A stretch of 64,000 nt of DNA from Coffea arabica (GCF_036785885.1 NC_092323.1:20964501-21028500); one strand, 5' to 3'. Positions 1 through 12,548 are shown, counted from the first letter of the stretch. Notes: generated by a model from the sequence alone, not told the origin. Program-made: numbers and translations.

Positions 1-1954
1 TTCACACTACTTTCACACTACTTTCTACATTCTCTCTTCACACATGCACCTTATGGCATTTTTCACCTTATTATTCTTTATTTACTTTACCTTGCAAAGA
101 CATTTGCACACCTCCACTTATATCTTATTACTTTTATCATTTTTCTCACTTCACACAAACTCACACTTTCACATGGCATGCATTCCACTCATTTTACGTC
201 ATTTAGGATTACGTGTGACCTCTCCAAAGGATCATTATTGGGCTTCACAATTAATGTGATTGGCACCGCTCAACCTTTGAAGAGAAATTTCCCCCATGTC
301 CCCCTAGGTCTAGGTTTTTGCATTCATATAGACATATCCAACACGCGATACATACCTTGGGTAGAAAAATTAGGAAAAATTGGTTTAAGTCACGCAACTA
401 GCCTTGGCTAGGTCGAAGGGGTGCCTTGGATTTTTATCCTTGCCTTCCCCTTCGTCAAATGTGACCCCCGATCCCTCTTTTTGGTTACGTAGACCCAAAA
501 GTTCTTTAAAAGGGTTTATTTACTTTTTTTTATTCAAAAACAAAAAATCATTTTTTGGGTGACTTGGTACACCCTAACCCTATACCAAGTGGCGACTCCA
601 TTTTTGATACAAAAAACCCTTTTTGAACTTTATATGGCCAAACCGTCGCATTATCAAGTCCCATGGCCTTTTACTTTTCATTTACACACGTTCACATTCC
701 ATTACACCACTCACATCTCACACCACACAACACATCACCACACATCATATCAAAAAGTGGGGCGCGACAGTTGGCGACTCCACTGGGGATATCCTAAGTG
801 GGTCCAAGCTTTTGATTTAGCCATTCTTTTCCTTTTTCTACCCCTTTTATGTATAGCATGTGGATATTAGGGTTGCATTTCCCTTTTAGGACTTTTTGCC
901 TCGCGCGCGTACCAAACTATTCCCTCACTCACGTATGTATGATTGGTTGTTTGGATGTATGTTGTACTTGTTTTATTCCGCGCTTTGCATTGCATTTGGG
1001 GTGGGGAGACATTACCCTAGAGCCTCGCGCTTTGGTTCTCGATCCCTCCCCTCCAAACGAGCACTAGCATACGTGCATACGCTTTAATTATTTATCCCTC
1101 CTTTATTTTTCTTTTAGTGGCTTGTCACGCCACTCCACCCTATTAGGATTTTAGGCGACTCACTTGGACTTGTGATCGCGACACGATGTGTGCGTAGCAT
1201 GATCCGAGGAGTCACTCAATCTTCCATTTTGAGCTTTGGGTTCATAACCTTTAGCTTTTAGTGGAAGGTTGAGGATTTTTGATAGATTCACTCATGACAT
1301 GTAGCCGTGACACGATGTGTGCGTAGCAATGTCTGGGGAATCGCTCGAGCCACCGACAAAGAGCCTTGGGATTGATGACCCTTGGTTTCCAAGTCTGAAG
1401 GCTCGGGGACCTAAAAACCTATCGAGTCTAGATGCATTAGTGAGCCAATACCTCATGCATCCATGATAGCTTGCCTAGGGTAGAGTCTGCCTTGCCCTAT
1501 TAGGGACACTATTCACGAGGGGAGGGGTCCAACCCCTCTTTCCCTTTTATTGCTTTATTTCTTTGTATTGATTTCGTTGCTCCAATGTGTTATGTGTATT
1601 TATCTGGTTGAACTAACTTTTCTTGATTTTGTGTCCCATTGCATTCACAAACCCTAGCAAATAAGAGGTCTGGCATGACCGTCTTTTAGAACCTACCCTC
1701 GTAGATAGGTTATTGCACGTTTAAAGATTTTGGTATATTGCATTCATAGATTAATAATTGCATAGCATTCTAAGCCTACCTTGGCGTAATAAAGGGTCCC
1801 TTAGGTCATGTTTCATTTCGGATTGCATATTTTACTGCTTTAATAAAATAGCATCATGCACAAACCATAGAAAGGGAATGCCACATAGGGAATCCCGTGT
1901 TTAAGAATAAGCCACCTTGTGTCTCGGATACTTAATCCAGTGAGACTTGCACGT
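1..1954 (+). mobile_element. Truncated second copy of the long-LTR LARD (LTR end, PBS, leader)
   Basis: Bases 1-769 are the last part of a long terminal repeat ending in GCGCGACA. Two bases later comes the primer binding site, then about 1.2 kb of internal leader. By eye the whole block matches 11370-13323 of the complete element downstream with no difference found. It shares the 5' LTR variants rather than the 3' LTR ones. Homology stops abruptly at 1954, where AT-rich MITE-like sequence begins, so the element is broken rather than complete. The left part lies outside the window. No coding capacity is credible. It could be a separate recent insertion later deleted, a local duplication, or an assembly artefact. 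Confidence 0.85.
772..790 (+). other. Primer binding site (tRNA-Arg type) of the truncated LARD copy
   Basis: TGGCGACTCCACTGGGGAT lies two bases after the LTR terminus CA. From memory this complements the 3' end of plant tRNA-Arg(ACG), the primer typical of Tat/Ogre-lineage elements. It is identical to the site at 12141-12159. Confidence 0.75.
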
Positions 1955-2316
1955 CTCGATTTCAAATCTGTTTTTCACATATGTATATATAATATAACAT
2001 TTATATTATAATAATAATTTTTATATTCATGAATTCGATGGAATCGGAATTCCTATTTCGATTTCAATTTCGTTTTCACACATATATATATAATATTATA
2101 TATATATGTAATATAATATTTATATAATAATAATAATAATTTTTATGTTCATGAATTCGGTGAAATCGGAATTTACTGAAGTCCGAATTGAATTCGAAAT
2201 TGGTGAATTCGAAATCGAAATCGGTCGAAAATTCTAATACCAAAAATTCGAAAAATTTCGATTTCAAAATTCCAAATTACCGATTTCGATTTCGATTCAC
2301 ACCCTTAATTTTCACT
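1955..2316. repeat. Truncated MITE-like, AT-rich repeat with internal duplication
   Basis: The segment is dense in GAATTCGAAATCGAAATCGG-type words, and its right end (cgatttcgattcacaccctta) looks like a common plant hAT-type MITE terminus. The matching left terminus is absent, cut off exactly where the LARD fragment ends. Inside, a block of about 120 bp containing tttttat(a/g)ttcatgaattc is duplicated in tandem (near 2019 and 2141), separated by TA-rich runs. No TSD is visible because the left end is missing. Family assignment is by terminal motif only. Confidence 0.45.
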
Positions 2317-5300
2317 AACCTAGAGCCATTAATAAGGTGAATCTTGATCTTGTTGGAAGCAAGAAACTTTGGCTTGGGAGCTTAATAGAGACAAAGAAAG
2401 GTTAAGCTATTAACCTCGATGAAATAATGCTCAGTAAATTGATTGCCATGTCCAAAAGAGTTCATTTATAATCAAACACATAAATTACATATCACAAAAT
2501 TTGAAATAAATGAAAATAAAACATGATCAATTCATAAAAAGTAGTAAAGGAAGTTACCCAATCACGAACCTTTATGAAATAATGTAAGTAAAAATAACAT
2601 TTCTCTAAATAAAGTGCAAGTAATAAAATATAGAGTGCAACTAACATTTCTCTATTGGAAACGCAATTTGCTTTCAACTGCTTCTCGAATTTCAATTGCC
2701 TCTTCAAGCTTAATACTATCATTTCATTATGAATTTCATATGTTCTTATTGCATTGGGTTCAAGTGAGTGAAGCTTCGAGTTTTGGTATCACTTACTTTT
2801 CTTTAATTCTTGCATATTTAAACAAATATGAAATCCGCTTTCAGTGTCTATTATCAATGAATTGAAGTTAGAAGTAGATATTGCATATATGCAAACACAT
2901 CATAAATTTGAGAATTGGCGAGCATGGGTACCCGACCCATATAAGTATATACCATTTAAACTTCTAGAGGCAAGGATAACTTTTTTTTTTTTTATACATT
3001 GTTAGTGTACAATTTTTTTTACACTAATAGATTTAAATCATGCCACATAATATCAATTTAAATTTAAAATTCAAATCATATACACATGGCATATATAAAA
3101 ATTTGTTAATATAAAAAAAATTACTACACTGTTAGTGCATAAAAAGCTAATTCTAGAAATAATTTATTAAATTTGATTGAGTACTTGTAATCAAATTCTC
3201 GGTCAAATAGTCAAAAGCTGTACTTTTGACGCAAGATTGGCTTTGTAATACACGTTAATTTAAAAGAAATTTTAGCTGATCTAGAAAACATAAAAATTGG
3301 CAATACTTGTCGCACTACATTTTCCGTGTCAAAAAAAATTCCTAATACAAACTACAATTAAAGTTGATTTTTTTTTTTTATCTTGTGCTTTTGTAGAAAC
3401 TTCATGTTTAACCATGGAGCAATTTCTTGTACTAGATAATGATGGTTGAGAGGTGTTTTGTGAAATTTTCTTTGGGAAAATTGCTTAAAACGTGTTTCAT
3501 ATTTTGTAAAATGACTTTTTTCGTTTCTTATTTTTAAAAGTGTAATTTTACGTCCCTTACAAATTCACATTCATAAAATTTGATCCCTACTTAGGTTTCC
3601 GATTAGTTCTTATTCGAAATTCACCACAAGCCTTACACGTGATCATTTTTTAGAGGCAACATTGTCAAATCATATTTCACATAATCCGATTCATAATCTC
3701 CCACAATTCATAAGATGAATTTTTTCGTCCCTCATATTTTATAAAATAAAGTTTTTATCTCTCATTGACCATGTGTACAAATAGTTTTTTCTTGTTTTTT
3801 ATAACTCATGTATATATGAATATATCTATTTGATTTAATTTTATGTTATATATCTCTATTTAATTTTATCTGAACAAGCTAATTATACTTGTGGGTGAAA
3901 TCAAATAAATATATGTATGAATTAAATCAAATACATATTGCTGATAAAGTTAGAGAATTATTATGTGCCCCTTTCTTAAATCCCAAAGAAAAGTGCTTAT
4001 TCCACCTCATATCACTAAGGTTGATGGCTTGTATAGCCAAACCATGACTACAGATATTAAAATTCCCTTCCAGTGAAAGAGATGTACAAAACAAGTTCAC
4101 AATTTGTACATCCAATCTGCATGGATACACATATTGGTATGAAATATTCGCCCATAAAATTTATAATCCTATATTGTAGTATGTATCACGCAATAGTGAG
4201 ACATACGCTTGAGATCACCATCATTCTATGTCTTGCCGATCTCATAATTGAATTGTCCATTGTTTTTAATTGTGCAGTCTAAAAAAAAATATATAGAATT
4301 AATTTTGTATACATTATCACCATTTGATATATGACATATGTGCAAAATTTGAATTTGAAATTCAAAATTTATTCATGTATTATCCATTCAACCATGATAG
4401 TATATGTAAAATTTATTCAAAAATAAATATGTTCTTCCTACAAAATGCCATTTATTACTTACCAAATATAGTTAGAATTCAGAAATCCGCAGAAAAATTA
4501 ATAAATAATTAAACTAAAGGATCGGAACATTACATGACACATCGAATCTACATGACTAGTTAAAGTGAAACTAGTGTGACCTTACGCTCCATAATATCCA
4601 TTCTAACATATATTCTCCCATAGACGAAGTCAGAAAATCTCTTTTGAGAGGATGAACTTTAATTCAACTAAATATTAATCTAAAATATTTTTAATTTTTG
4701 CAGGGGCAAAAGTAAAATTAGAAAGAAATTTTTGAAATTTTTAATTTAAAAGGAGAAAAACTTAATTTTTCAAAACATAACATGGGACGGACCCCTGCCC
4801 ATCGCGGCTGGTTCAGTCCCTGTATCATCCAGGTTCCTATTATCCAGATAGGAACCTTAAGAAATTCAATTTTTTCCTAGGAGTAAAATCTACAAGGATA
4901 AGTAATAGGAAAACTCAATTTAGCAACACCTCAAACACGTCAGGATGTTAAACCAAATTCCCATACTCACTCATAATCCCACAAATGTGTGGGGTACCCT
5001 TATGTGGATGATTTCGTTTGATTAATCTGTTATGTGTTTAGAATTCCAGACTTTACCATATGTGCGTATCATTATGGATCTTTAGCTGTCTAGTTTATTT
5101 TAACAGAGGTCAGGTTTGACCCCCTTCTATTTCGCTGTACTCTTTTTCGATATAAATAAATTAAGGGATGGTATCCCTACCCCAATTTGGGGCTTTGCCA
5201 AAAAAAAAAAAAATTTTAGCAACACCTTTAGTTTGCATGGGAATTATTGCGTTCAAAACAAAAAAGAAAAATAAGACTTTTAAATTTTTGGGTTCTAAAC

Positions 5301-5329
5301 GAAGAAAGCTACAGATGATATATATATAC
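2317..5329. other. AT-rich intergenic DNA, no gene recognised
   Basis: No ORF here has a recognisable domain and no splice-bounded coding block stands out. Possible old MITE material occurs at 2970-3150 (listed separately). The stretch 3470-3760, with repeated phrases on the pattern 'cgtccctcatattttgtaaaat', resembles dispersed plant intergenic repeat. The rest holds nothing I can name. Confidence 0.6.
2972..3152. repeat. Possible degenerate MITE with imperfect terminal inverted repeats
   Basis: The left end (ttttatacattgttagtgta, then a T run) and the reverse complement of the right end (ttttatgcactaacagtgta, then a T run) align over about 40 bp with several mismatches. They enclose a short AT-rich core. 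I could not identify a convincing TSD, so the exact limits and superfamily are uncertain. Confidence 0.35.
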
Positions 5330-5352
5330 ACACACACCTTACAAGGAACATA

Positions 5353-5383
<31 letters not shown>

Positions 5384-5409
5384 CACACATACCTTACAAG
5401 GAACATAAT
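5330..5409. repeat. CA and TA microsatellites inside a short direct duplication
   Basis: CA-rich and (TA)n tracts lie between two copies of ccttacaaggaacataat (about 5337-5354 and 5392-5409). The duplicated word plus simple repeats suggests replication slippage immediately beside the hAT-type MITE. Confidence 0.7.
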
Positions 5410-5418
5410 GGTTGGGAG

Positions 5419-6081
5419 TAGAGCTGTTAAACGAACCGAACTGTTCGTTAGCTCGGTTCGTTTCGGCTCGTTCGTGTTCGTGAAAGGCTCGTTCGAAATT
5501 TTAAACGAACTGAGTTCGAACGAATTTTTTTGTTCGATTAATAATCGAACGAACACGAGCATGTTCGCGAGTTTTAACGAACGTTCGCGAGCATGCTAAA
5601 CGAACGTTCGCGAACACGAGTATGTTCGCGAGTTTTAACGAATGTTCGTGAACATAGACATAATTATCATTTGACAAATTTTAAGGTTAATTTTATGGCT
5701 AGACTTTTATTTTGGAGGGCAAATTTCTTTGTTTTATTTGTTGTTTTTATGTTAATGTTAGTTATATAGTTAATGAATAATAGAATTTAGTCACTTAGTG
5801 CTTTAATTATTTTTGAGAATGATTAATAATTTGCATGGCATATTTAAATCATAAAATAATTTGGATTCGAGCATTTCGAACATGTTCGCGAACGGCTCGT
5901 TTATGTTAAACTAGCCGAACACGAACTCGAACTCGAACACAAATTTTACTTAACGAACCGAACACGAACACAGGTTTGGAGTTCGAAAATTAACGAACGA
6001 ACACGAACGTTGTTCGAACTGCTTAACGAACAGAGCTCAAACATGAGATACTCGGTTCGATTCGGTTCGTTTACAGCTCTA
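5419..6081. mobile_element. hAT-type MITE, 663 bp, with perfect 8-bp TSD
   Basis: Terminal inverted repeats begin TAGAGCTGT and continue as (T)AAACGAACCGAA at both ends. The element is flanked by the identical octamer GTTGGGAG at 5411-5418 and 6082-6089. An 8-bp TSD and TA-G start fit the hAT superfamily. The subterminal regions are packed with CGAAC/GTTCG words in both orientations, which is common for hAT transposase-binding regions. The central core is AT-rich. There is no transposase ORF, so it is non-autonomous. Confidence 0.88.
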
Positions 6082-6089
6082 GTTGGGAG

Positions 6090-7292
6090 AGACAGTGACT
6101 TGGGTGTTGAAACAGAAGTCATTTGACTAATGTCTCTATATATTAAATTTCTGGTTTTAGAATAGGATGGAATATCCTGTGGCGGGGGAAATACTGGGGT
6201 GGCCAATGGCCATTGTGCCATCGGTTAAGCAACTAACCGAAAATAGTCCTGACATGCGAATATCACAAAGGTCCTCATACAGGATTAATTAAAGGACAAA
6301 AATATAATAGGCTCTTTAGTTCTTTTATTTAAATCCAAAAGAACTGAGCTTTACTTTAATGGGTTGAAAAATGGGTCTCAAATGTACTGGCTGTTTGTTA
6401 ATTTTTCATACAGGCTATAGATGGGCTACTCTGTACCATTTCTTTCTTTTTTATAATATAGGAACCTCAACTTCTTCTTCTTTTTTTTTTTTTCCTTCAG
6501 CAACACCTATATTATTTTACTCTAATTTGAAAGAAATTCAGAAAGATATTATAAAAAAATAAATGAGAAGGATCCTTCTAAACTAGAAAGGTACATTATC
6601 ACACATTTTTTTCTGTTTTTTTTTTTTTAATTGCAAGCTACAATTTGGACTCCCGATTTATTTTCTAAAGAGGGATTTGAAATGAAGACACGTTAACTCA
6701 AGGGAAGAACTACTGTCTTCTTGTCTGATTCTCCAATCAACAATCTGAAGATGGATTTGAAGGGAAGAAATCGCAACCCAATGCTAAAACATACGATCCT
6801 AAATATTTGACGAGACTCACCTTCTCTTTTCTATTTAATTTTACCACTGTAACCTAAGAACCTTAGAAAATGTTTTTTCAGACGAGAAATTTGCGCTATA
6901 AAATTGTACCTTTAAGCTGAAATTTCTTTTTTTTTTTTTTGTTCTGTTTTCAAGATGCTGTTGAATCCAAATCTATAAGTATAATATCGAAAAAGAAAGT
7001 GGAGTTCAAAAAAACTCTTACCTCGTGGAAAAAAATAAACATAAATCTCCTCGCACTACAAAAGCACTGTTTTATAATAACATAACACCGAAGTCCATAA
7101 GCTGCCAAACCCAACCCAAAATGAAAGACTAATTTTTTGTTAATGAAAGACTAATTGGGTCTAATTGAATTATGAGTCTGCTAGGTTTGGGTTACTTAGA
7201 AATCCAGTAAACTTTTGGAGGGGTTGGGTTATGACTTATGAGTGAGAGCCCACTGGGTTTCAAACGTTTCTTTCTTCACGACAAACTGCACA
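6090..7292. other. AT-rich intergenic DNA, no gene recognised
   Basis: Several homopolymer T or A runs occur but no credible coding region, RNA gene or clear transposon terminus. It is the left flank of the LARD insertion and continues across that element at 23225. Confidence 0.6.
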
Positions 7293-7700
7293 CTTTTTGT
7301 AGACACCAAATTTTTTCAGCATAATTTGCTATTTACTTCTTAGTTTTATTTGTCGTTATAAGTTTTATTCACTTTTTAGTTTTTTAATTTTTTAGTTTTT
7401 ATTTTTTAAGTTTCTAACATAAAATTTGGAAAAAGGAAATTGTTCACGAAATATGTTTATTTCTTTTAAAATCAATCTTTTAGCATCTTACCTATTTTGT
7501 TAAGTTATTTTGAAAAAAGAAAAAAGAAGAAAAACAATGAAAAATGGAAAATGAAAAAAGAAAAATGGAAATTGCACTTTGTTGCTTCTAGTTTATTTAT
7601 TTTACCCAATGTTAATTAAATTATTTTTGTTATTTATTTTTATTATCATTTGTGTTAAATTACTTTAAAAAAAAAAAAAAAAAAAGGGGCGTCGTGACAT

Positions 7701-7804
7701 GCAAGCTGCGTATTTGCGCAGCTTGCAAGAAAGGGCTCGGGCAGCCCTTTGGCTGCAATTTTTAGAGGAAGAGGGCTGGTGTTTCCAGGTGGCCAGACAC
7801 CTGG
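7701..7804 (+). other. Cluster of three perfect hairpins in the 5' LTR
   Basis: Stem 1 is GCAAGCTGCG/CGCAGCTTGC with a 6-nt loop (7701-7726). Stem 2 is AAAGGGCT/AGCCCTTT with a 5-nt loop (7730-7750). Stem 3 is CCAGGTG/CACCTGG with a 6-nt loop (7785-7804). They follow an A(19)G(4) run. The same three are preserved at 18759-18862. The role is unknown; an LTR RNA structure or processing signal is possible. Confidence 0.8.
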
Positions 7805-10800
7805 CTAATAGAGGAAGCTTCTATGCAAGGTGTAGGGATTGAAATGAAAAGGAAAAGAAGCAGCAAAGGGAGGCCGTAGGATGAAGGGTTGGGAGAAGGG
7901 GTTTTGCATTTGAGGGTAGCCGCAAGGGGAGAAAGGGGGGAGTTGGAAAAGAGTTAAGCGACTGAAAAGAAAACAAAAGGAGAGGAAGCTTTTCTGGGAA
8001 AAACAAAAAAACCGAGAGAAAAGGAGAAAAATCGGGGCTGAGGTCTGAGAGAGAAAGAGAGTAGAGAGCAAGGGGGGAAGTAGGGGAGCTAACGAAAAGG
8101 AAAGCTAAAGGCAAGAAACAGCAGCGAGTTTCATGGGTTTTGCTCACGGTTGAAAGGAAAGGCCGAGGGTTTGAGAGCTGAAAAAGAAGGTTTGACGGCT
8201 GAGTTTGAGTGTTGGTTTGGAGGTGAGCCGAAAACAAAGAGAAAGCCAGCAAGGGAAATTACAGGAGTTGAGGTAGAGGCCGAAGCTTTCATTTTCTTTC
8301 CTCTCCATCGCCTTTCACATCTGTTCCAAGGTACTCCAGTCATAAACTCTCACCAAGATTGGATTTTTATGTCATTAATGTTTGATTTATGGTTGATGAA
8401 TGCATGGACAATAGCTTGGGAATCCTCAGTGGTATTTTTATCATGAATTTAAGATGCCCTTTGTTTCATTTTCATGGCCGGTATTCATGACATGCAAGCC
8501 CAACAAAATTGTAGATTTTTCTTTCCCTTTGTCAGATTTGCATGACCTTCTAATCTGTTTTGATTTTAAGTTGCCTATGTTTTGGGTTTCAAATTTTGTT
8601 TTCGATCTGTTAGGTTTCTGTAAATGATAAGGGGTTGATGATTACGCGGTTTAGGTTGACAAAGTAATAGATTAGGTTCGGGTTTCATAAGAGTGTAAAC
8701 AGATGGGCTGGGCTGCATTTTTTGTGTTTGCCGCAAAACAGAAGGTTCTTGCGTTTCTCTTTGCTGTTTTGTTTTCTGCCATGACTCACTGAGTTTCGGT
8801 CATCTTATTTGCTGGTTGCTCTGATAGTGTAAAAGGTCTGATGTTTGCTGGTTTGAATGAAGAAGCTAAAATTTTCTTCGGGTCTCGATGATACCACTGC
8901 TGGTTTCATTTGCGGTCAGGCTGCATTTGTCCGTGCATCTTCCATGTTTTTTTGTTGATTGCTTGGGTTGTTCCATGTCTGCGCCATGAATTTTCTCACT
9001 CAATTTGCACGCCTAATCTTATGTTGAAGGGAGGGAATGAGAGTTTGGTGTTTGAGTTTGCAAGTATGGGTCTAAAAAAAAACACTTTGCTGGAAATGGA
9101 TTTCAGATTGCTAAACCATTTTACATGGGTCTCCTGCCCAGAATTTCTGTGATGCATTAATTCCTTCATTGTTCTTGCTTGTTTGAAGTAGCTTGTTGCT
9201 TAGTTAAAGTTTGATGTTGGGTTGGAAAACATCTAATTAAAGCTTTGTATTTGAATCAAAATCTGGCCAGCATCATGAAGTGGAAAGAAAAGCCGTGGCA
9301 TGTGAAAATTGCAGAAAAATCTTGTTCCTCAAATCATTTTTGTTGCATTTTGAGTTTAAAACCTGTTTGATCTTACTCCTACCTTTGCTTCAAATCTCTG
9401 CATTTTGATTCAAGTGGAGATACTTGGGTTATTTGCATGAATATAGATTCGGCCAAATGGATAGGAAATTGAATGAGACTATGCAACCGTGAGTTTGCAG
9501 CATGCTTGAGTTTTTTCCGTGACCTTTTGCACCAGTTCTCCTATGTTTCTTGTTTGTTTAGATGTCAAATTCATGTCTTGTTTGTTTAGTTCAAAGTTTA
9601 GGTGTTAGATCAAGGAAATTTTGGTTAAGGTTGCTTGAATCTGAAATCTGGTCTTGGAATGTGAAGCTAAGAAAGTTACAGCAGTTTCATTCTTCAAATG
9701 TTTTGCCCACTTTTTTATGATTTTGCATGGTTTTTTTTTAAGTTTCCTATTTGTTTGGATGATAGTGATGGTGTAGTTTGCTGCTAGTTTAAAGTTGTGA
9801 ATTTGGACTTGAAATCTGTTCTCGAAAAAGCTGTGCTGGAATTTTGTTTCGGTTGATGAAGTATGACAGAAATTCTGCAAAAAAAAATGTCTTCTACGTG
9901 AGTTGCATGCTTTTGCATGAAGAATGTCCAAGAAAATTGCAGCTTTGCTCCCTTTAGTTTCCATCTATGTTTCAAGGGCCCAATTATGTGTTTGTTCTTA
10001 CAATGAGGTCCTAAAACACTTGCACTTTAACCCCCTAAGTTCCCCCTTGTCTTGTTATGGTCCAATTAGTTGAATAATTTAATCATTTTTGTCATTCTAG
10101 AATCTTAATTGCTTTTGTTTTGCTTTGACATGATTTTGGGTAAGACGTTTAGTGAGTTTTAGGATGCATTTTGAGGTTCAATAAGTTTTAATAGAATTTT
10201 TTAGCTTGGATTTGTGTTCTAATCACATTTTTGCATTTGATTTTTATGGGTCTCATCTTAAGTCATCAATTTTGGTATTTTATTTTACTCTCTTTCAGAA
10301 ATTTTCAGTCCTTCTAATTAAGTCCCTCTTGCATTAATTGCTTTGTACATGGTTGGTTTGTCTATGTAAATACTTTAGTTGACTCAATTTAGTGTTTAAC
10401 TTTCATTTTTCATATTTAATTTTTGTTTCATGTGATTATTTGATAATTTAAGTGGTACCTTGACCTTTTTATTATTTTGGAGGGTAAGTTAGTGATTTCA
10501 CTTCATTGGGGCCCAATTGCAAAGGGAGGTAACCTCTATCTCCTTGATTTTCATTTCTCCTATGTGATCCAACGTGCTAAGTGTGAATTGCATGTCTACG
10601 TTGCTTTCCTTGCATTTCTTTAATTCCTTTCATTTATTTCATTTACTTTTGCCTTTTATTTAAGTATTTCATTATGGGGTATGTGTACACCTCTTGGCTT
10701 GTAATAGATAGGGCTTGGAGGAGCATTCGATGAAGACCTGTTGAAGACATGTGCCTAGCTAGCAAATGTAATAGTTAGGGCTTCAATTGCTTTATGTGTC

Positions 10801-11930
10801 TTGCATGCTTAGTTGCTATGTGTTAATTTGCTTTATTAGGTTCTTGCATCTAGTCGAGCATGCTAATTGTTATGTGCTATGTGTTTATGGGTGTTTGGCA
10901 TGTCTAATCGCTTTCCATAGCCATGAATGAATGTGATGGATGAATGTACGTCACCACACTAGTCCAATGCTAGTTGTGGCTCATTATTTCATTAGGAATT
11001 CATAGAAAGAGCTAGTCCAACGCTAGACCCAATAGGCCATCCCCTTTTGTTAGTGCATATTTGCATGTTCACTACATGTCATGCATTTTTCTTAGTTTTA
11101 TCATTGGCATGCTCCTCGAACCCCTTTTTCCCCTCATTTTTAGGTTTTGCATCTCATACTAGTTATAGGGCTCATTTGCTTGAGAGTCAAGTGTGGCTAC
11201 TCGATAGCCTTAGCACGCTAGTTTTGCCTTCTAATCAAAGGGAAGATTAAGTCACAAAGTTAGGACTCCCCGTTCCCGTCTTGATGCATTCCTATAGGAT
11301 TCATGCATTCTATTCATTCACTATCACATACACTTACTTTATATTCTAACCCTTTTTCCACATTCTCACTTCACACTACTTTCACACTACTTTCTACATT
11401 CTCTCTTCACACATGCACCTTATGGCATTTTTCACCTTATTATTCTTTATTTACTTTACCTTGCAAAGACATTTGCACACCTCCACTTATATCTTATTAC
11501 TTTTATCATTTTTCTCACTTCACACAAACTCACACTTTCACATGGCATGCATTCCACTCATTTTACGTCATTTAGGATTACGTGTGACCTCTCCAAAGGA
11601 TCATTATTGGGCTTCACAATTAATGTGATTGGCACCGCTCAACCTTTGAAGAGAAATTTCCCCCATGTCCCCCTAGGTCTAGGTTTTTGCATTCATATAG
11701 ACATATCCAACACGCGATACATACCTTGGGTAGAAAAATTAGGAAAAATTGGTTTAAGTCACGCAACTAGCCTTGGCTAGGTCGAAGGGGTGCCTTGGAT
11801 TTTTATCCTTGCCTTCCCCTTCGTCAAATGTGACCCCCGATCCCTCTTTTTGGTTACGTAGACCCAAAAGTTCTTTAAAAGGGTTTATTTACTTTTTTTT
11901 ATTCAAAAACAAAAAATCATTTTTTGGGTG

Positions 11931-11969
11931 ACTTGGTACACCCTAACCCTATACCAAGTGGCGACTCCA
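11931..11969 (+). other. Hairpin abutting a partial copy of the primer binding site in the LTR
   Basis: ACTTGGTA (11931-11938) pairs with TACCAAGT (11952-11959) across a 13-nt loop. It is followed at once by TGGCGACTCCA (11959-11969), which equals the first 11 bases of the true PBS 182 bp downstream. The same arrangement occurs in the other LTR copies (echo at 590-600 and 23040-23050). Confidence 0.75.
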
Positions 11970-12140
11970 TTTTTGATACAAAAAACCCTTTTTGAACTTT
12001 ATATGGCCAAACCGTCGCATTATCAAGTCCCATGGCCTTTTACTTTTCATTTACACACGTTCACATTCCATTACACCACTCACATCTCACACCACACAAC
12101 ACATCACCACACATCATATCAAAAAGTGGGGCGCGACAGT

Positions 12141-12159
12141 TGGCGACTCCACTGGGGAT
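12141..12159 (+). other. LARD primer binding site
   Basis: TGGCGACTCCACTGGGGAT begins two bases after the 5' LTR terminus. It is predicted to pair with the 3' end of tRNA-Arg (recalled, not searched). Confidence 0.8.
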
Positions 12160-12548
12160 ATCCTAAGTGGGTCCAAGCTTTTGATTTAGCCATTCTTTTC
12201 CTTTTTCTACCCCTTTTATGTATAGCATGTGGATATTAGGGTTGCATTTCCCTTTTAGGACTTTTTGCCTCGCGCGCGTACCAAACTATTCCCTCACTCA
12301 CGTATGTATGATTGGTTGTTTGGATGTATGTTGTACTTGTTTTATTCCGCGCTTTGCATTGCATTTGGGGTGGGGAGACATTACCCTAGAGCCTCGCGCT
12401 TTGGTTCTCGATCCCTCCCCTCCAAACGAGCACTAGCATACGTGCATACGCTTTAATTATTTATCCCTCCTTTATTTTTCTTTTAGTGGCTTGTCACGCC
12501 ACTCCACCCTATTAGGATTTTAGGCGACTCACTTGGACTTGTGATCGC

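Larger units (their letters stand above)
7298..12138 (+). repeat. 5' LTR of the LARD (4841 bp)
   Basis: It starts TGTAGACACC and ends GCGCGACA. It is matched along its whole length by 18356-23219. By eye the differences are a few substitutions, an A/G-tract change near 7686, and one indel (24 bp in the 3' copy replacing one base). The LTR holds three consecutive hairpins at 7701-7804, a long CT/CAC-rich 3' third, and a partial copy of the primer site at 11959-11969. ORFs in either frame are low-complexity and not credible genes. Confidence 0.93.

Noticed and set aside
772..790. tRNA gene fragment
   Set aside because: Only the 3'-end complement of a tRNA is present, placed directly after LTR termini, so it is a primer binding site.
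2614..2865. 83-residue ORF and overlapping minus-strand ORF at 2492-2722
   Set aside because: AT-rich random-looking sequence with no domain, splice structure or conservation evidence.
7805..8446. Overlapping 88-143 residue ORFs on both strands in the LARD LTRs (repeated at 18863-19504)
   Set aside because: Low-complexity Ser/Phe/Leu composition from purine-rich DNA, overlapping frames on both strands, no domain, and located within an LTR.
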